In this document: one piece after another, positions 36,753 through 44,359 of the stretch
Layout: each line of letters opens with the position of its first letter
Numbering within the stretch: the first letter of the stretch is position 1
Source: Acidobacteriota bacterium
GTDB taxonomy: Bacteria > Acidobacteriota > Terriglobia > Terriglobales > Acidobacteriaceae
DNA: 64,000 nucleotides
Assembly: GCA_018268855.1 (NCBI GenBank)
Contig: JAFDVR010000008.1
Location: 186,001 to 250,000, forward strand
Reading direction: 5' to 3'
Notes under the pieces: model-generated
The model's input: only the letters and a program-made list of their open reading frames with translations
The model's database searches: none
Told to the model about the DNA's origin: nothing
Made by a program: the position numbers and the translations under genes

Positions 36753-37805
36753 ATGTCCGGACGCCCAACTAAAGATAAGCCGTTTCCACCGAGCGAGAAG
36801 CCCATCAGTCTGAAGCTGCTGGCGGAGTACCTTGACCTGTCTCCGGCGACAGTAAGTGTGGTGCTGAACAATGTGCCGGGACGTTCGATCTCCGAGCCGA
36901 CGCGGCAGAGGATTCGCGAAGCGGCCAAGAAGTTCAATTACAGGCCGAGCCTGGTGGCGCAGTCGCTGCGGCGCAAGCAGAGTTTTACGGTCGGCATTCT
37001 GCTGCCGGAGTTGAGCGATGGCTATCACTCGCAGGTGTCCGGCGGCATTGCGGACCACCTGATTCGTGAAGGGTACTTTTACCTGATTGCGCACCATCGC
37101 CATCGTGCCGATCTGGTGGAGGAGTACTCGCACATGCTGATGTCGCGCGGTGCGGAAGGGATTGTGGCGATTGACACGCACTTTGTTCGGCCACCTGCTG
37201 TGCCTACCGTTGCCGTCGCCGGACATACAACGATGGAGGGCGTGGTGAACGTGGTGCTCGACCACGAGCGCGCTGCCTTTCTGACCATCAAGCATCTGCA
37301 CGGACTGGGGCACCGCAAGATCGCCTTCATTCGCGGGCAGCCGAACAGTTCGGATTCAGAAATCCGTTGGCGGACGATGTGCGAGGCGGCGAAACGTTTC
37401 GACATGGATGTGCGGATGGAGCTTGCCCCGCAGCTTACTGTTGATGAGACTACGCCGCAGTTGACGTATCCGTTGGTGGAGCAGTTGTGCAGGAAGCACC
37501 GCAACGAATTTACGGCCATCGTCTGCTTCAACGACATTGCGGCCATCGGTGCGATTCGCGCGCTGCACGATGCGGGATTGCGTGTGCCGGAAGATGTTTC
37601 GATTGTTGGGTTCGACGACATTCGCATGGCTGCGTTCAGCACACCTTCCATCACAACCATCCGGCAGCCGCTGCAGCAGATGGGCGAAACGGCGGCAAGG
37701 ATTTTGCTAAGCCGGATGGGCGGCAAGACCGAAGGCGCAGATGAAGTTGCCGTGGAGCCAGAGCTGGTTATTCGCGAATCGACACTCCCTCCCCGGCAAG
37801 CGTGA
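36753..37805 (+). CDS. LacI-family transcriptional regulator
   Basis: 350 residues. N-terminal helix-turn-helix (SLKLLAEYLDLSPATVSVVLNN, about 19-40), hinge helix (RQRIREAAKKFNYRPS) and a periplasmic-binding-protein-like sugar-sensing domain ending at the usual PELVIREST. The 14-residue extension before the helix-turn-helix is basic and proline-rich. LacI regulators bind 14-18 bp palindromes and release DNA when a sugar binds. A perfect 18-bp palindrome with central CG lies 17 bp after its stop in front of the beta-glucosidase, the most likely target. Confidence 0.92.
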   Translation: MSGRPTKDKPFPPSEKPISLKLLAEYLDLSPATVSVVLNNVPGRSISEPTRQRIREAAKKFNYRPSLVAQSLRRKQSFTVGILLPELSDGYHSQVSGGIADHLIREGYFYLIAHHRHRADLVEEYSHMLMSRGAEGIVAIDTHFVRPPAVPTVAVAGHTTMEGVVNVVLDHERAAFLTIKHLHGLGHRKIAFIRGQPNSSDSEIRWRTMCEAAKRFDMDVRMELAPQLTVDETTPQLTYPLVEQLCRKHRNEFTAIVCFNDIAAIGAIRALHDAGLRVPEDVSIVGFDDIRMAAFSTPSITTIRQPLQQMGETAARILLSRMGGKTEGADEVAVEPELVIRESTLPPRQA

Positions 37806-37813
37806 GATACCGT

Positions 37814-37843
37814 TTGCCATTTAGACAAACGTTTGTCTACAAT
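37814..37843 (+). promoter_or_regulatory. Beta-glucosidase promoter with LacI-type operator
   Basis: TTGCCA (37814-37819) and TACAAT (37838-37843) are 18 bp apart, a good sigma-70-type promoter. The perfect palindrome TAGACAAACGTTTGTCTA (37822-37839) fills the spacer and touches the -10 box, so a bound repressor would block RNA polymerase. The predicted 5' leader is about 34 nt. Confidence 0.75.
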
Positions 37844-37883
37844 CTCCAACGCAACGTAATCCTCTTGAATTGATGCCCTATTT

Positions 37884-40187
37884 ATGACTTCTTTTGTCTG
37901 CCGCCTCCCGGCTTGTGTCCTCCTCTCCGCTTTCTTTTTGCCAACCACTCCCTCTGTCGCGCAGACGCATGCCGCGCACGTGACGAACCGTGTTTCCTCT
38001 GCAGATGCAAAAATGGAGCGATTCGTCTCTGCACTCATGGCGAAGATGACTCCGCGCGAAAAGATCATGCAGATGGAGCAGGCTGCGGGACACGAGATTT
38101 CGTCCCAGAAGGCTGACGAACTGGCGCGTGAAGGTGTGGGGTCGTTTCTATTTGTCACGGATCCAGCGCGCATCCATGCGTTGCAGAAGATCGCGGTGAC
38201 GGAATCGCGGCTGCACATTCCGCTGATCTTTGGCTATGACGTGATTCATGGCTATCACACCATCTTTCCAGTGCCGATTGCGCTGGCATCGTCGTGGGAC
38301 CCGGGATTAGTAGAGCGAGTACAGAGTGCCGCAGCGCGTGAGGCGCGGGCGAACGGCATCCACTGGGCGTTTACGCCGATGGTGGACATTGCACGCGATC
38401 CTCGCTGGGGACGCATTATGGAAGGCGCAGGTGAAGATCCATATCTCGGCGAACAGATGGCAGCGGCGCAGGTGCGTGGATTACAGGGACCTGTAGTCGG
38501 CGGCCCCCACAATATTCTTGCCTGCGTAAAGCACTTTGCCGCCTATGGTGACGCAGTGGGTGGTCGCGATTATGACAGTGTAGAGATTCCCGAAACGGCG
38601 CTGCGCAATGTCTATCTGCGGCCTTACCATGCAGCGGTGAAAGCCGGCGCTGCGACGGTCATGTCTGCCTATCAGGACCTGAACGATGTCCCTGCGACGG
38701 GAAATGTGTGGTTGATGCGCGAGATTCTGCGCAAAGAATGGGGCTTTAAGGGATTTGTCGTCAGCGATTGGGAGGCAGTAAAGAGCCTGCAAATTCACGG
38801 GTTTGCGGCAAGCCAGGAAGACGCTGCGGTACGCGCTGTGAAAGCTGGCATCAACATGGAGATGACCAGCACGGCTTACGCCGATCATCTGGAAGATGCG
38901 CTAAAAAAAGGCGAGGTCACACTCCGCGAGATTGACGATCTGGTGAGGCCGATTCTGGAGATGAAGTACCGGCTTGGACTTTTCGATAATCCATATATCG
39001 ATCTGAACGTTGCGAAGCAGGAGACTGATACTCCCGCAGCGCATGCCCTGTCACAGAAGGCCGCAGAGCAATCTTCGATTCTTCTGCGCAATGAAGATCA
39101 TGCTCTGCCGTTGAGCAAATCCATCGGTTCCCTTGCAGTGATTGGACCGCTGGCGGACGCGAAGATGAGCACGAAGGGATCGTGGAGTCAGCATGGCGAT
39201 CCGAATGAGGTAATTACGGTCGCCGAAGGTCTGCGCGAAAAGCTTCCGAATGCGAAGATCTCCGTCACAAAAGGTGTGGAAATCAGGCGTTTTAATGCGT
39301 CTGTTTTCGATGCGCAGATGCCGGAGCCTGCACCCACTCTGCTTACTGAAGAAGCGCGCAATGCAGAGTTTCAGCATGCAGTCGATCTGGCCAAACAAGC
39401 GGATGTGACGGTGCTGGTGCTGGGTGAGTTGCAGAACATGAACGGCGAGCACGCGTCGCGCGCGGAACTTACCCTGCCAGGCAAGCAGGAGCAGTTAATG
39501 GAAGCGATAGTAGCTACCGGAAAGCCCGTGGTGCTGGTGTTGATGAGCGGACGCCCCATGGATATTACCTGGGCCAGCAAGCATGTACCTGCCATCCTGA
39601 ACGTATGGTATCCCGGCACGGAGGGCGGACGTGCCGTGGCTAACTTGCTGATGGGCGATGCAAATCCAGGTGGACACCTTACTGTGACATGGCCGCGCAG
39701 TGTTGGTCAGGTGCCGATCTATTACAACGACAATACGACGCAGTTGCCAGAAGAAGTGACGTACCGCTACTGGGACGAGCCGAGCACTCCGGTGTGGCCG
39801 TTTGGGTTTGGTTTGAGCTATTCGACATTTTCGTTTTCGAAGATGCAGGTGAACAACTGGACAGTCACTGAAAACGCGCCGCTGAGGGTGAGCATCGATG
39901 TGACGAACACCTCATCGGTTCCCGGCACGGATGTGGTGCAGCTTTACACACATCAGCGCGCAGGCAGCGCATCGCGTCCTGTGCGCGAATTGAAAGCATT
40001 CCGCAAAGTCAGCCTCGCTCCACATGAAACGCAAACGGTGACCCTGGAAGTTCCCGCAGGAGAACTGCGCTACTGGAGTGGATCGCTGCATAGGGATGTA
40101 TTGGAGCCAGGCATATTTGATGTTTGGTTAGGAGATGACTCAACCGCGAAGAACCATGCAGAGTTTCACGTGAAGACAGTTCGTTGA
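37884..40187 (+). CDS. bglX: Secreted GH3 beta-glucosidase
   Basis: 767 residues with a signal peptide (ACVLLSAFFLPTTPSVAQ). N-terminal TIM-barrel domain with the catalytic nucleophile in GFVVSDWEAV (Asp295), the substrate-site segments FGYDVIHGYHTIFP and CVKHFAAYG, then the alpha/beta sandwich domain (VLVLGELQNMNGEHASRAEL supplies the acid/base region) and a C-terminal fibronectin-III-like domain (YTHQRAGSASRPVRELKAF). Order and length fit BglX-type periplasmic beta-glucosidases that release glucose from cello- or other beta-oligosaccharides. The symbol is by similarity. No clear Shine-Dalgarno sequence. Controlled, by inference, by the LacI regulator upstream. Confidence 0.93.
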   Translation: MTSFVCRLPACVLLSAFFLPTTPSVAQTHAAHVTNRVSSADAKMERFVSALMAKMTPREKIMQMEQAAGHEISSQKADELAREGVGSFLFVTDPARIHALQKIAVTESRLHIPLIFGYDVIHGYHTIFPVPIALASSWDPGLVERVQSAAAREARANGIHWAFTPMVDIARDPRWGRIMEGAGEDPYLGEQMAAAQVRGLQGPVVGGPHNILACVKHFAAYGDAVGGRDYDSVEIPETALRNVYLRPYHAAVKAGAATVMSAYQDLNDVPATGNVWLMREILRKEWGFKGFVVSDWEAVKSLQIHGFAASQEDAAVRAVKAGINMEMTSTAYADHLEDALKKGEVTLREIDDLVRPILEMKYRLGLFDNPYIDLNVAKQETDTPAAHALSQKAAEQSSILLRNEDHALPLSKSIGSLAVIGPLADAKMSTKGSWSQHGDPNEVITVAEGLREKLPNAKISVTKGVEIRRFNASVFDAQMPEPAPTLLTEEARNAEFQHAVDLAKQADVTVLVLGELQNMNGEHASRAELTLPGKQEQLMEAIVATGKPVVLVLMSGRPMDITWASKHVPAILNVWYPGTEGGRAVANLLMGDANPGGHLTVTWPRSVGQVPIYYNDNTTQLPEEVTYRYWDEPSTPVWPFGFGLSYSTFSFSKMQVNNWTVTENAPLRVSIDVTNTSSVPGTDVVQLYTHQRAGSASRPVRELKAFRKVSLAPHETQTVTLEVPAGELRYWSGSLHRDVLEPGIFDVWLGDDSTAKNHAEFHVKTVR

Positions 40188-40209
40188 ACGGTCCCTGATG
40201 CGCTCGTCG

Positions 40210-42015
40210 TCAGACTTGCAAGGGAAGATAGATGCTCATTACGGTGCCGGAGCGCTCTCCTTTTCTGCTTCGGCATGCGATGGAGCCTCCGTCCCGCTCA
40301 AGCAGGTTCTTTGTGACCCAAAGACCGATGCCGGTTCCGATCTCTGCCTTGGTGGTGAAGAATGCGGCAAACGCTTTTTTACGTGTTTCCGTATCCATAC
40401 CCATTCCATTGTCGGCCATTGTGATGCGAACTCCTTGCGCATTGCTTTGCCTGTGATGCGAACGCCGTACACGCAGCACAATACGTCCGTTGAGAGATGC
40501 GGCATCGATAGCGTTTGTAAGCAGATTGCATAAAACCTGTTTGAGATCGCCCTTACGTGCGAGAATGCTGACGGTTTCATCTAGCTGCAACTCCATTTGC
40601 AGCTTTTTTGATTTCAGCTTGCGGTCATAAACGGAGATTACGCTACGCATCAATTCCGCAAGAGGAATGTTCTGCGGGTTGGATGTATCGCGATAGAAGC
40701 CGAGCGTCTGTTGCGCAATAGCTGCAACCCGCGCAAGCTCCTGGTCGGCAATTTCCAAACCGCGGCCGACCTCTTCCGGGAGTCCTGGAGACATTCGCGC
40801 CAGATAAACAAAATTGGTCACTGCTTCAAGCGGATTATTGATTTCATGGGCAACGGTAGCAGCCAGCTTACCCACCATGGCCAGCTTTTCCGACTGCATA
40901 AGCGCGGTGTGGGCTAGTCTCAACTCCGTGTTCTCGCGCGAGATGGCCAACAGACGATCGACACTCCCATCGACGTGCAGCATAGGGGTAATCTTCACGT
41001 CCCACCAGGTCACTGCACCTTTGATCGTGAGTGGCCCTTCAAAACGTCCTACACCGCCAGCCTTTGCTGTTTCTACCGCAGCCCAGGCCCGTGCACGGTC
41101 AGCATCATCCCAGAAGTCCGCCCACGGCCGCGTGAGAATTTCATTCACGTCTGCAATGTCGAGCGCTCGCTGTCCTGGAGGGCTCATATAGATGATGCGG
41201 CCTTCGGTATCCAACACCTTAATGCAATCGACGCTGCTCTCCACAATGCGCTGCGCAAACTCTTCGCTCTTCCGCAATGCAGCTTCCGCCTTCTCCCGGC
41301 GCGCAAGCTCCGTCTCCAGCGTATGCGCTTTCTGTTGCAGTTCACTGATAGCGAGCAGCTTCTGCGATTCATCCGCGATGCCCGAGTAGCTCTCACACGG
41401 CGCAACGTGCGTATGTTCGGCACATATCTCTCCAAAGAAGGCAGCATCTTCTCTCCGCGAGAAAGCACGCATGGGATATGCGCACAGCAGATGAAATGTG
41501 TTCTGCCGGGCAAGCTCGTTCCACATCTTCTCCAGTTTCAGCGCTGCATCGCGCTTCTCCGCAGTAAGAAGCAAAGCCACCATCTCACCAAAAACGGCGA
41601 CATGTCCATGTCTGCCCTGACTCGCGAATGCCTTATCGAGTACCCTTCCAACAACGTTCTGGAAAAGCACCTGGCTCGGACCGTCATGCACCATGAACTG
41701 TTCAAGCAATGCGGCTGCATCCAGGGCGATGAAACGCCCTGCGGCAATCAATTTAGGAATATCAAGACCGCGTTCAATCAGAGCCTCTGCGAGAGAAGCA
41801 CGATGCTCAGGTGCCGCGACAATTACGCATGAGCGTGCAGCTTCAAGCGCCGTCCCGGCAAATTCCGAGAGACGATCAATCAGCACCTCATCGCATTCAT
41901 AAAACTGCACAGCATGGCCCAATGCATCCTGCCGTTGAGACAGGAACGGCAATGGCTCTCTCGCCTCTACAGGCACCGGAATAATTGGCTGACCTGAGGC
42001 CAATTCGTCCTCCAT
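40210..42015 (-). CDS. MEDS/PAS sensor histidine kinase
   Basis: 601 residues from ATG at 42015 (a GTG at 42057 would add 14). The N-terminal domain (HAVQFYECDEVLIDRLSEF, SCVIVAAPEHRASLAEAL) matches the MEDS/DcmR sensory domain, a RecA-like fold of unknown ligand. A coiled coil, one PAS domain (QRIVESSVDCIKVLDTEGRIIYMSP), the H-box AHEINNPLEAVTN with the phosphoacceptor His390, and an HATPase domain (NLLTNAID, DNGMGMD, GTGIGLWVT) follow. Soluble; no response regulator is adjacent. The kinase core is similar to that of the PAS kinase at 15.3 kb. Converges with bglX (22-bp gap). A perfect 16-bp dyad lies upstream. Confidence 0.9.
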   Translation of the reverse strand: MEDELASGQPIIPVPVEAREPLPFLSQRQDALGHAVQFYECDEVLIDRLSEFAGTALEAARSCVIVAAPEHRASLAEALIERGLDIPKLIAAGRFIALDAAALLEQFMVHDGPSQVLFQNVVGRVLDKAFASQGRHGHVAVFGEMVALLLTAEKRDAALKLEKMWNELARQNTFHLLCAYPMRAFSRREDAAFFGEICAEHTHVAPCESYSGIADESQKLLAISELQQKAHTLETELARREKAEAALRKSEEFAQRIVESSVDCIKVLDTEGRIIYMSPPGQRALDIADVNEILTRPWADFWDDADRARAWAAVETAKAGGVGRFEGPLTIKGAVTWWDVKITPMLHVDGSVDRLLAISRENTELRLAHTALMQSEKLAMVGKLAATVAHEINNPLEAVTNFVYLARMSPGLPEEVGRGLEIADQELARVAAIAQQTLGFYRDTSNPQNIPLAELMRSVISVYDRKLKSKKLQMELQLDETVSILARKGDLKQVLCNLLTNAIDAASLNGRIVLRVRRSHHRQSNAQGVRITMADNGMGMDTETRKKAFAAFFTTKAEIGTGIGLWVTKNLLERDGGSIACRSRKGERSGTVMSIYLPLQV

Positions 42016-42068
42016 GATCCGGATAGCGCCGGTTTTCAGCCCGGCAACCTGCTGCACACGGACCTATT

Positions 42069-42084
42069 TTGGAATGGATTCCAA
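42069..42084. promoter_or_regulatory. Perfect 16-bp dyad upstream of the MEDS kinase
   Basis: TTGGAATGGATTCCAA, two 7-bp arms around GG, 11 bp upstream of the GTG at 42057 and 53 bp upstream of the ATG at 42015. Looks like an operator for a dimeric regulator; none is identified. Confidence 0.45.
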
Positions 42085-42236
42085 TTTCTAATGTAAGACG
42101 TTTTCATTGCAGAAAATCAAAGGAATCGCGCTACTTTGACCCTCCATTTTGGTTGCCTGTAGTTAGAAAAATGTGTGATTTCCGCTAAAGCCAATCATTC
42201 CATCAGGTTGATATGATGTCTCCATAAAGAGGCTCA

Positions 42237-42330
42237 GGTACGGCCTCAAATGGCCATGAAAGAAAGAACGTATGCGGGCGATTTCAATTTCGCAGTGAGC
42301 CGTACCAGGAAGTGCCCGGCAGGTCCGGGC
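42237..42330 (+). ncRNA. Putative structured leader in front of gnd
   Basis: The gene-free stretch 42058-42377 ends in a region with several helices: GGTACGGC (42237-42244) pairs perfectly with GCCGTACC (42299-42306), enclosing GGCC/GGCC (42242-42245 with 42252-42255, which competes with the outer stem) and GCGA/TCGC (42278-42281 with 42290-42293). A separate hairpin GCCCGG/CCGGGC with loop CAGGT follows at 42314-42330. It ends 38 nt before the gnd Shine-Dalgarno. I cannot match it to a known riboswitch class. It could also be a chance fold. Confidence 0.4.
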
Positions 42331-42377
42331 GTCTCAGAAAAGCCCCTGTTCTAACCCAATTTGTTTCGGAGAAGAAG

Positions 42378-43838
42378 ATGAGTGACGCTGCATGCGATAT
42401 CGGTTTGATCGGCCTTGCTGTGATGGGCCAGAACCTCGTCCTGAACATGAACGACCACGGCTACAGGGTGGCCGTCTACAACCGCACCACCTCCAAGGTG
42501 GATGAGTTCATTGCGAACGAGGCCAAAGGTACGCAGGTGGTCGGAGCGCATTCGCCTGAAGAGTTGTGCAAGCTGCTGAAGCGTCCGCGCCGCGTGATGC
42601 TGATGGTAAAGGCCGGTTCCGTAACCGACGCAACCATCGATACGGTGGTGCCGTACCTGGAGAAGGGCGACATCATCATCGACGGCGGCAACTCGCTGTT
42701 TACCGACACGAACCGCCGCCGCAAGGAGCTTGCCGAGAAGGGCATCCTGTTTATCGGCACCGGTGTTTCTGGCGGTGAAGAGGGCGCACGTTTCGGCCCG
42801 TCCATCATGCCCGGCGGAAGTCCCGAGGCATGGCCCGCTGTGAAGGAGATTTTCCAGGCTATCTCCGCGAAAGTTTCTGACGGAACACCCTGCTGCGATT
42901 GGGTAGGTGAAGACGGTGCCGGTCACTACGTGAAGATGGTGCATAACGGCATCGAGTATGGCGACATCCAGCTTATCTGCGAGGCATATCAGCTTTTGAA
43001 GGATGGCCTGGACCTTACACCGGACGAGCTGCACGAAGTCTTCTCTGAGTGGAACAAGAGCGAGCTCGACAGCTATCTGATCGAGATCACCGCCGAGATC
43101 TTCGCGAAGAAGGACGAAGACGGCCAGCCAATGATCGACAAGATTCTCGACACCGCCGGACAGAAGGGTACGGGCAAGTGGACGGCTATTTCCGCACTTG
43201 ATCTTGGCCAGCCGGTCACGCTGATTGGCGAGAGCGTATTTGCGCGCTGCCTCTCTGCGCTGAAGGATGAGCGCGTCACCGCGTCGAAGGTTCTACAGGG
43301 ACCGAAGAAGACGCTGAACGTTGCAGACAAGAAGGCATTCATCGAAGACGTACGCCGTGCTCTGTACTGCTCCAAGATGATCAGCTACGCGCAGGGTTAC
43401 ATGCTGCTGCGCGCGGTTGAAGCAGAGCAGAAGTGGGACCTGAACATGGGCGGCATTGCGCTGATGTGGCGCGGCGGCTGCATCATCCGCAGCGTGTTCC
43501 TCGGCAACATCAAGGACGCATTCGATAAGAACCCGAAGCTGCAGAACCTGCTGCTGGATGAGTTCTTCTCAAGCGCACTGAACAAGTACAACGAGTCGTG
43601 GCGCAAGACGCTGGTGCATGCCATTGAGCTTGGCGTGCCGACCCCGTGCTTCTCGACGGCGCTCGCGTTCTACGACGGCTACCGCAGCGCAACGCTTCCG
43701 GCAAACCTGCTGCAGGCGCAGCGCGACTTCTTTGGCGCGCATACGTTTGAGCGCGTAGACAAGCCGCGTGGCGAGTTCTTCCACACCAATTGGACGGGAC
43801 GTGGCGGACGTGTTTCGTCATCGACTTATAACGCGTAA
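42378..43838 (+). CDS. gnd: 6-phosphogluconate dehydrogenase (decarboxylating)
   Basis: 486 residues. Oxidises 6-phosphogluconate to ribulose 5-phosphate with NADP+ in the pentose phosphate pathway. N-terminal cofactor motif GLAVMGQNLVLNM with NRT (NADP preference) at the end of strand 2, catalytic region GGNSLFTDTNRR, GTGVSGGEEGARFGPSIMPGG, KMVHNGIEYGDIQ and the C-terminal FHTNWTGRGG tail. The ATG at 42378 is chosen over one at 42312 because GGAGA (42368-42372) precedes it and it matches the family start. Preceded by a possibly structured leader and followed by a strong terminator. Confidence 0.97.
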   Translation: MSDAACDIGLIGLAVMGQNLVLNMNDHGYRVAVYNRTTSKVDEFIANEAKGTQVVGAHSPEELCKLLKRPRRVMLMVKAGSVTDATIDTVVPYLEKGDIIIDGGNSLFTDTNRRRKELAEKGILFIGTGVSGGEEGARFGPSIMPGGSPEAWPAVKEIFQAISAKVSDGTPCCDWVGEDGAGHYVKMVHNGIEYGDIQLICEAYQLLKDGLDLTPDELHEVFSEWNKSELDSYLIEITAEIFAKKDEDGQPMIDKILDTAGQKGTGKWTAISALDLGQPVTLIGESVFARCLSALKDERVTASKVLQGPKKTLNVADKKAFIEDVRRALYCSKMISYAQGYMLLRAVEAEQKWDLNMGGIALMWRGGCIIRSVFLGNIKDAFDKNPKLQNLLLDEFFSSALNKYNESWRKTLVHAIELGVPTPCFSTALAFYDGYRSATLPANLLQAQRDFFGAHTFERVDKPRGEFFHTNWTGRGGRVSSSTYNA

Positions 43839-43867
43839 AGGGATTAGGGATTAGCCATTAGGGATTC
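43839..43867 (+). repeat. GGGATTAGG repeat behind gnd
   Basis: GGGATTAGGGATTAGCCATT followed by AGGGATT, starting at the base after the gnd stop codon. Second copy of the element found at 32053 behind ppc. Confidence 0.6.
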
Positions 43868-43899
43868 GTTTTCTCAAGGCTCTCCTTCTCTGACAGCAA

Positions 43900-43932
43900 A
43901 AAAGGGCAGATGCTTTTCGCATCTGCCCTTTT
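43900..43932. terminator. Bidirectional terminator between gnd and glnB
   Basis: Perfect 14-bp stem AAAAGGGCAGATGC / GCATCTGCCCTTTT with loop TTTTC. A-tract on one side and T-tract on the other allow it to serve both convergent genes. Confidence 0.92.
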
Positions 43933-43948
43933 GTTTGAGTGGATAAGT

Positions 43949-44287
43949 TTAGAGCGCTGCTTCGCCGCGATCTTCGTTGCGGATTCGGATGGCATCATCG
44001 ATCTTGGAGACGAAGATTTTGCCGTCGCCGATGGTGCCGGTGCGTGCGGCGCCCATGATGGCGCTGATGGCCTTCTCCGCCAAATCGTCCGTAACGACGA
44101 TCTCGAGTTTGATCTTTGGCAGCAGGTCTACCGAATACTCGCGTCCGCGATAGAACTCGGTGTGGCCCTTCTGCCGGCCGTGGCCGCGGGCTTCCAGGAT
44201 GGTCATGCCGTCGACACCGATTTCGACGAGCGCCTCTTTTACCTCGTCCAGCTTGCTCGGCTGGATAACTGCTTCAATCTTCTGCAT
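43949..44287 (-). CDS. glnB: Nitrogen regulatory protein PII
   Basis: 112 residues, the standard length. T-loop sequence EFYRGREYSVDLLPK with Tyr51, the uridylylation site, and the B-loop TGTIGDGKIFV that binds ATP/ADP and 2-oxoglutarate. PII trimers report nitrogen and carbon status and, when unmodified, close the ammonium channel. Encoded 72 bp downstream of amt on the same strand, so it most likely plays the GlnK role for this transporter. AAGGAAAA precedes the ATG. Ends in a shared strong terminator. Confidence 0.97.
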   Translation of the reverse strand: MQKIEAVIQPSKLDEVKEALVEIGVDGMTILEARGHGRQKGHTEFYRGREYSVDLLPKIKLEIVVTDDLAEKAISAIMGAARTGTIGDGKIFVSKIDDAIRIRNEDRGEAAL

Positions 44288-44359
44288 GGCTTTTCCTTAT
44301 ACCGTTGAACAGTGTGCCTTGCGAGACCGCATGTTGTCATGCCGTCCCGCGCAGGAAAT

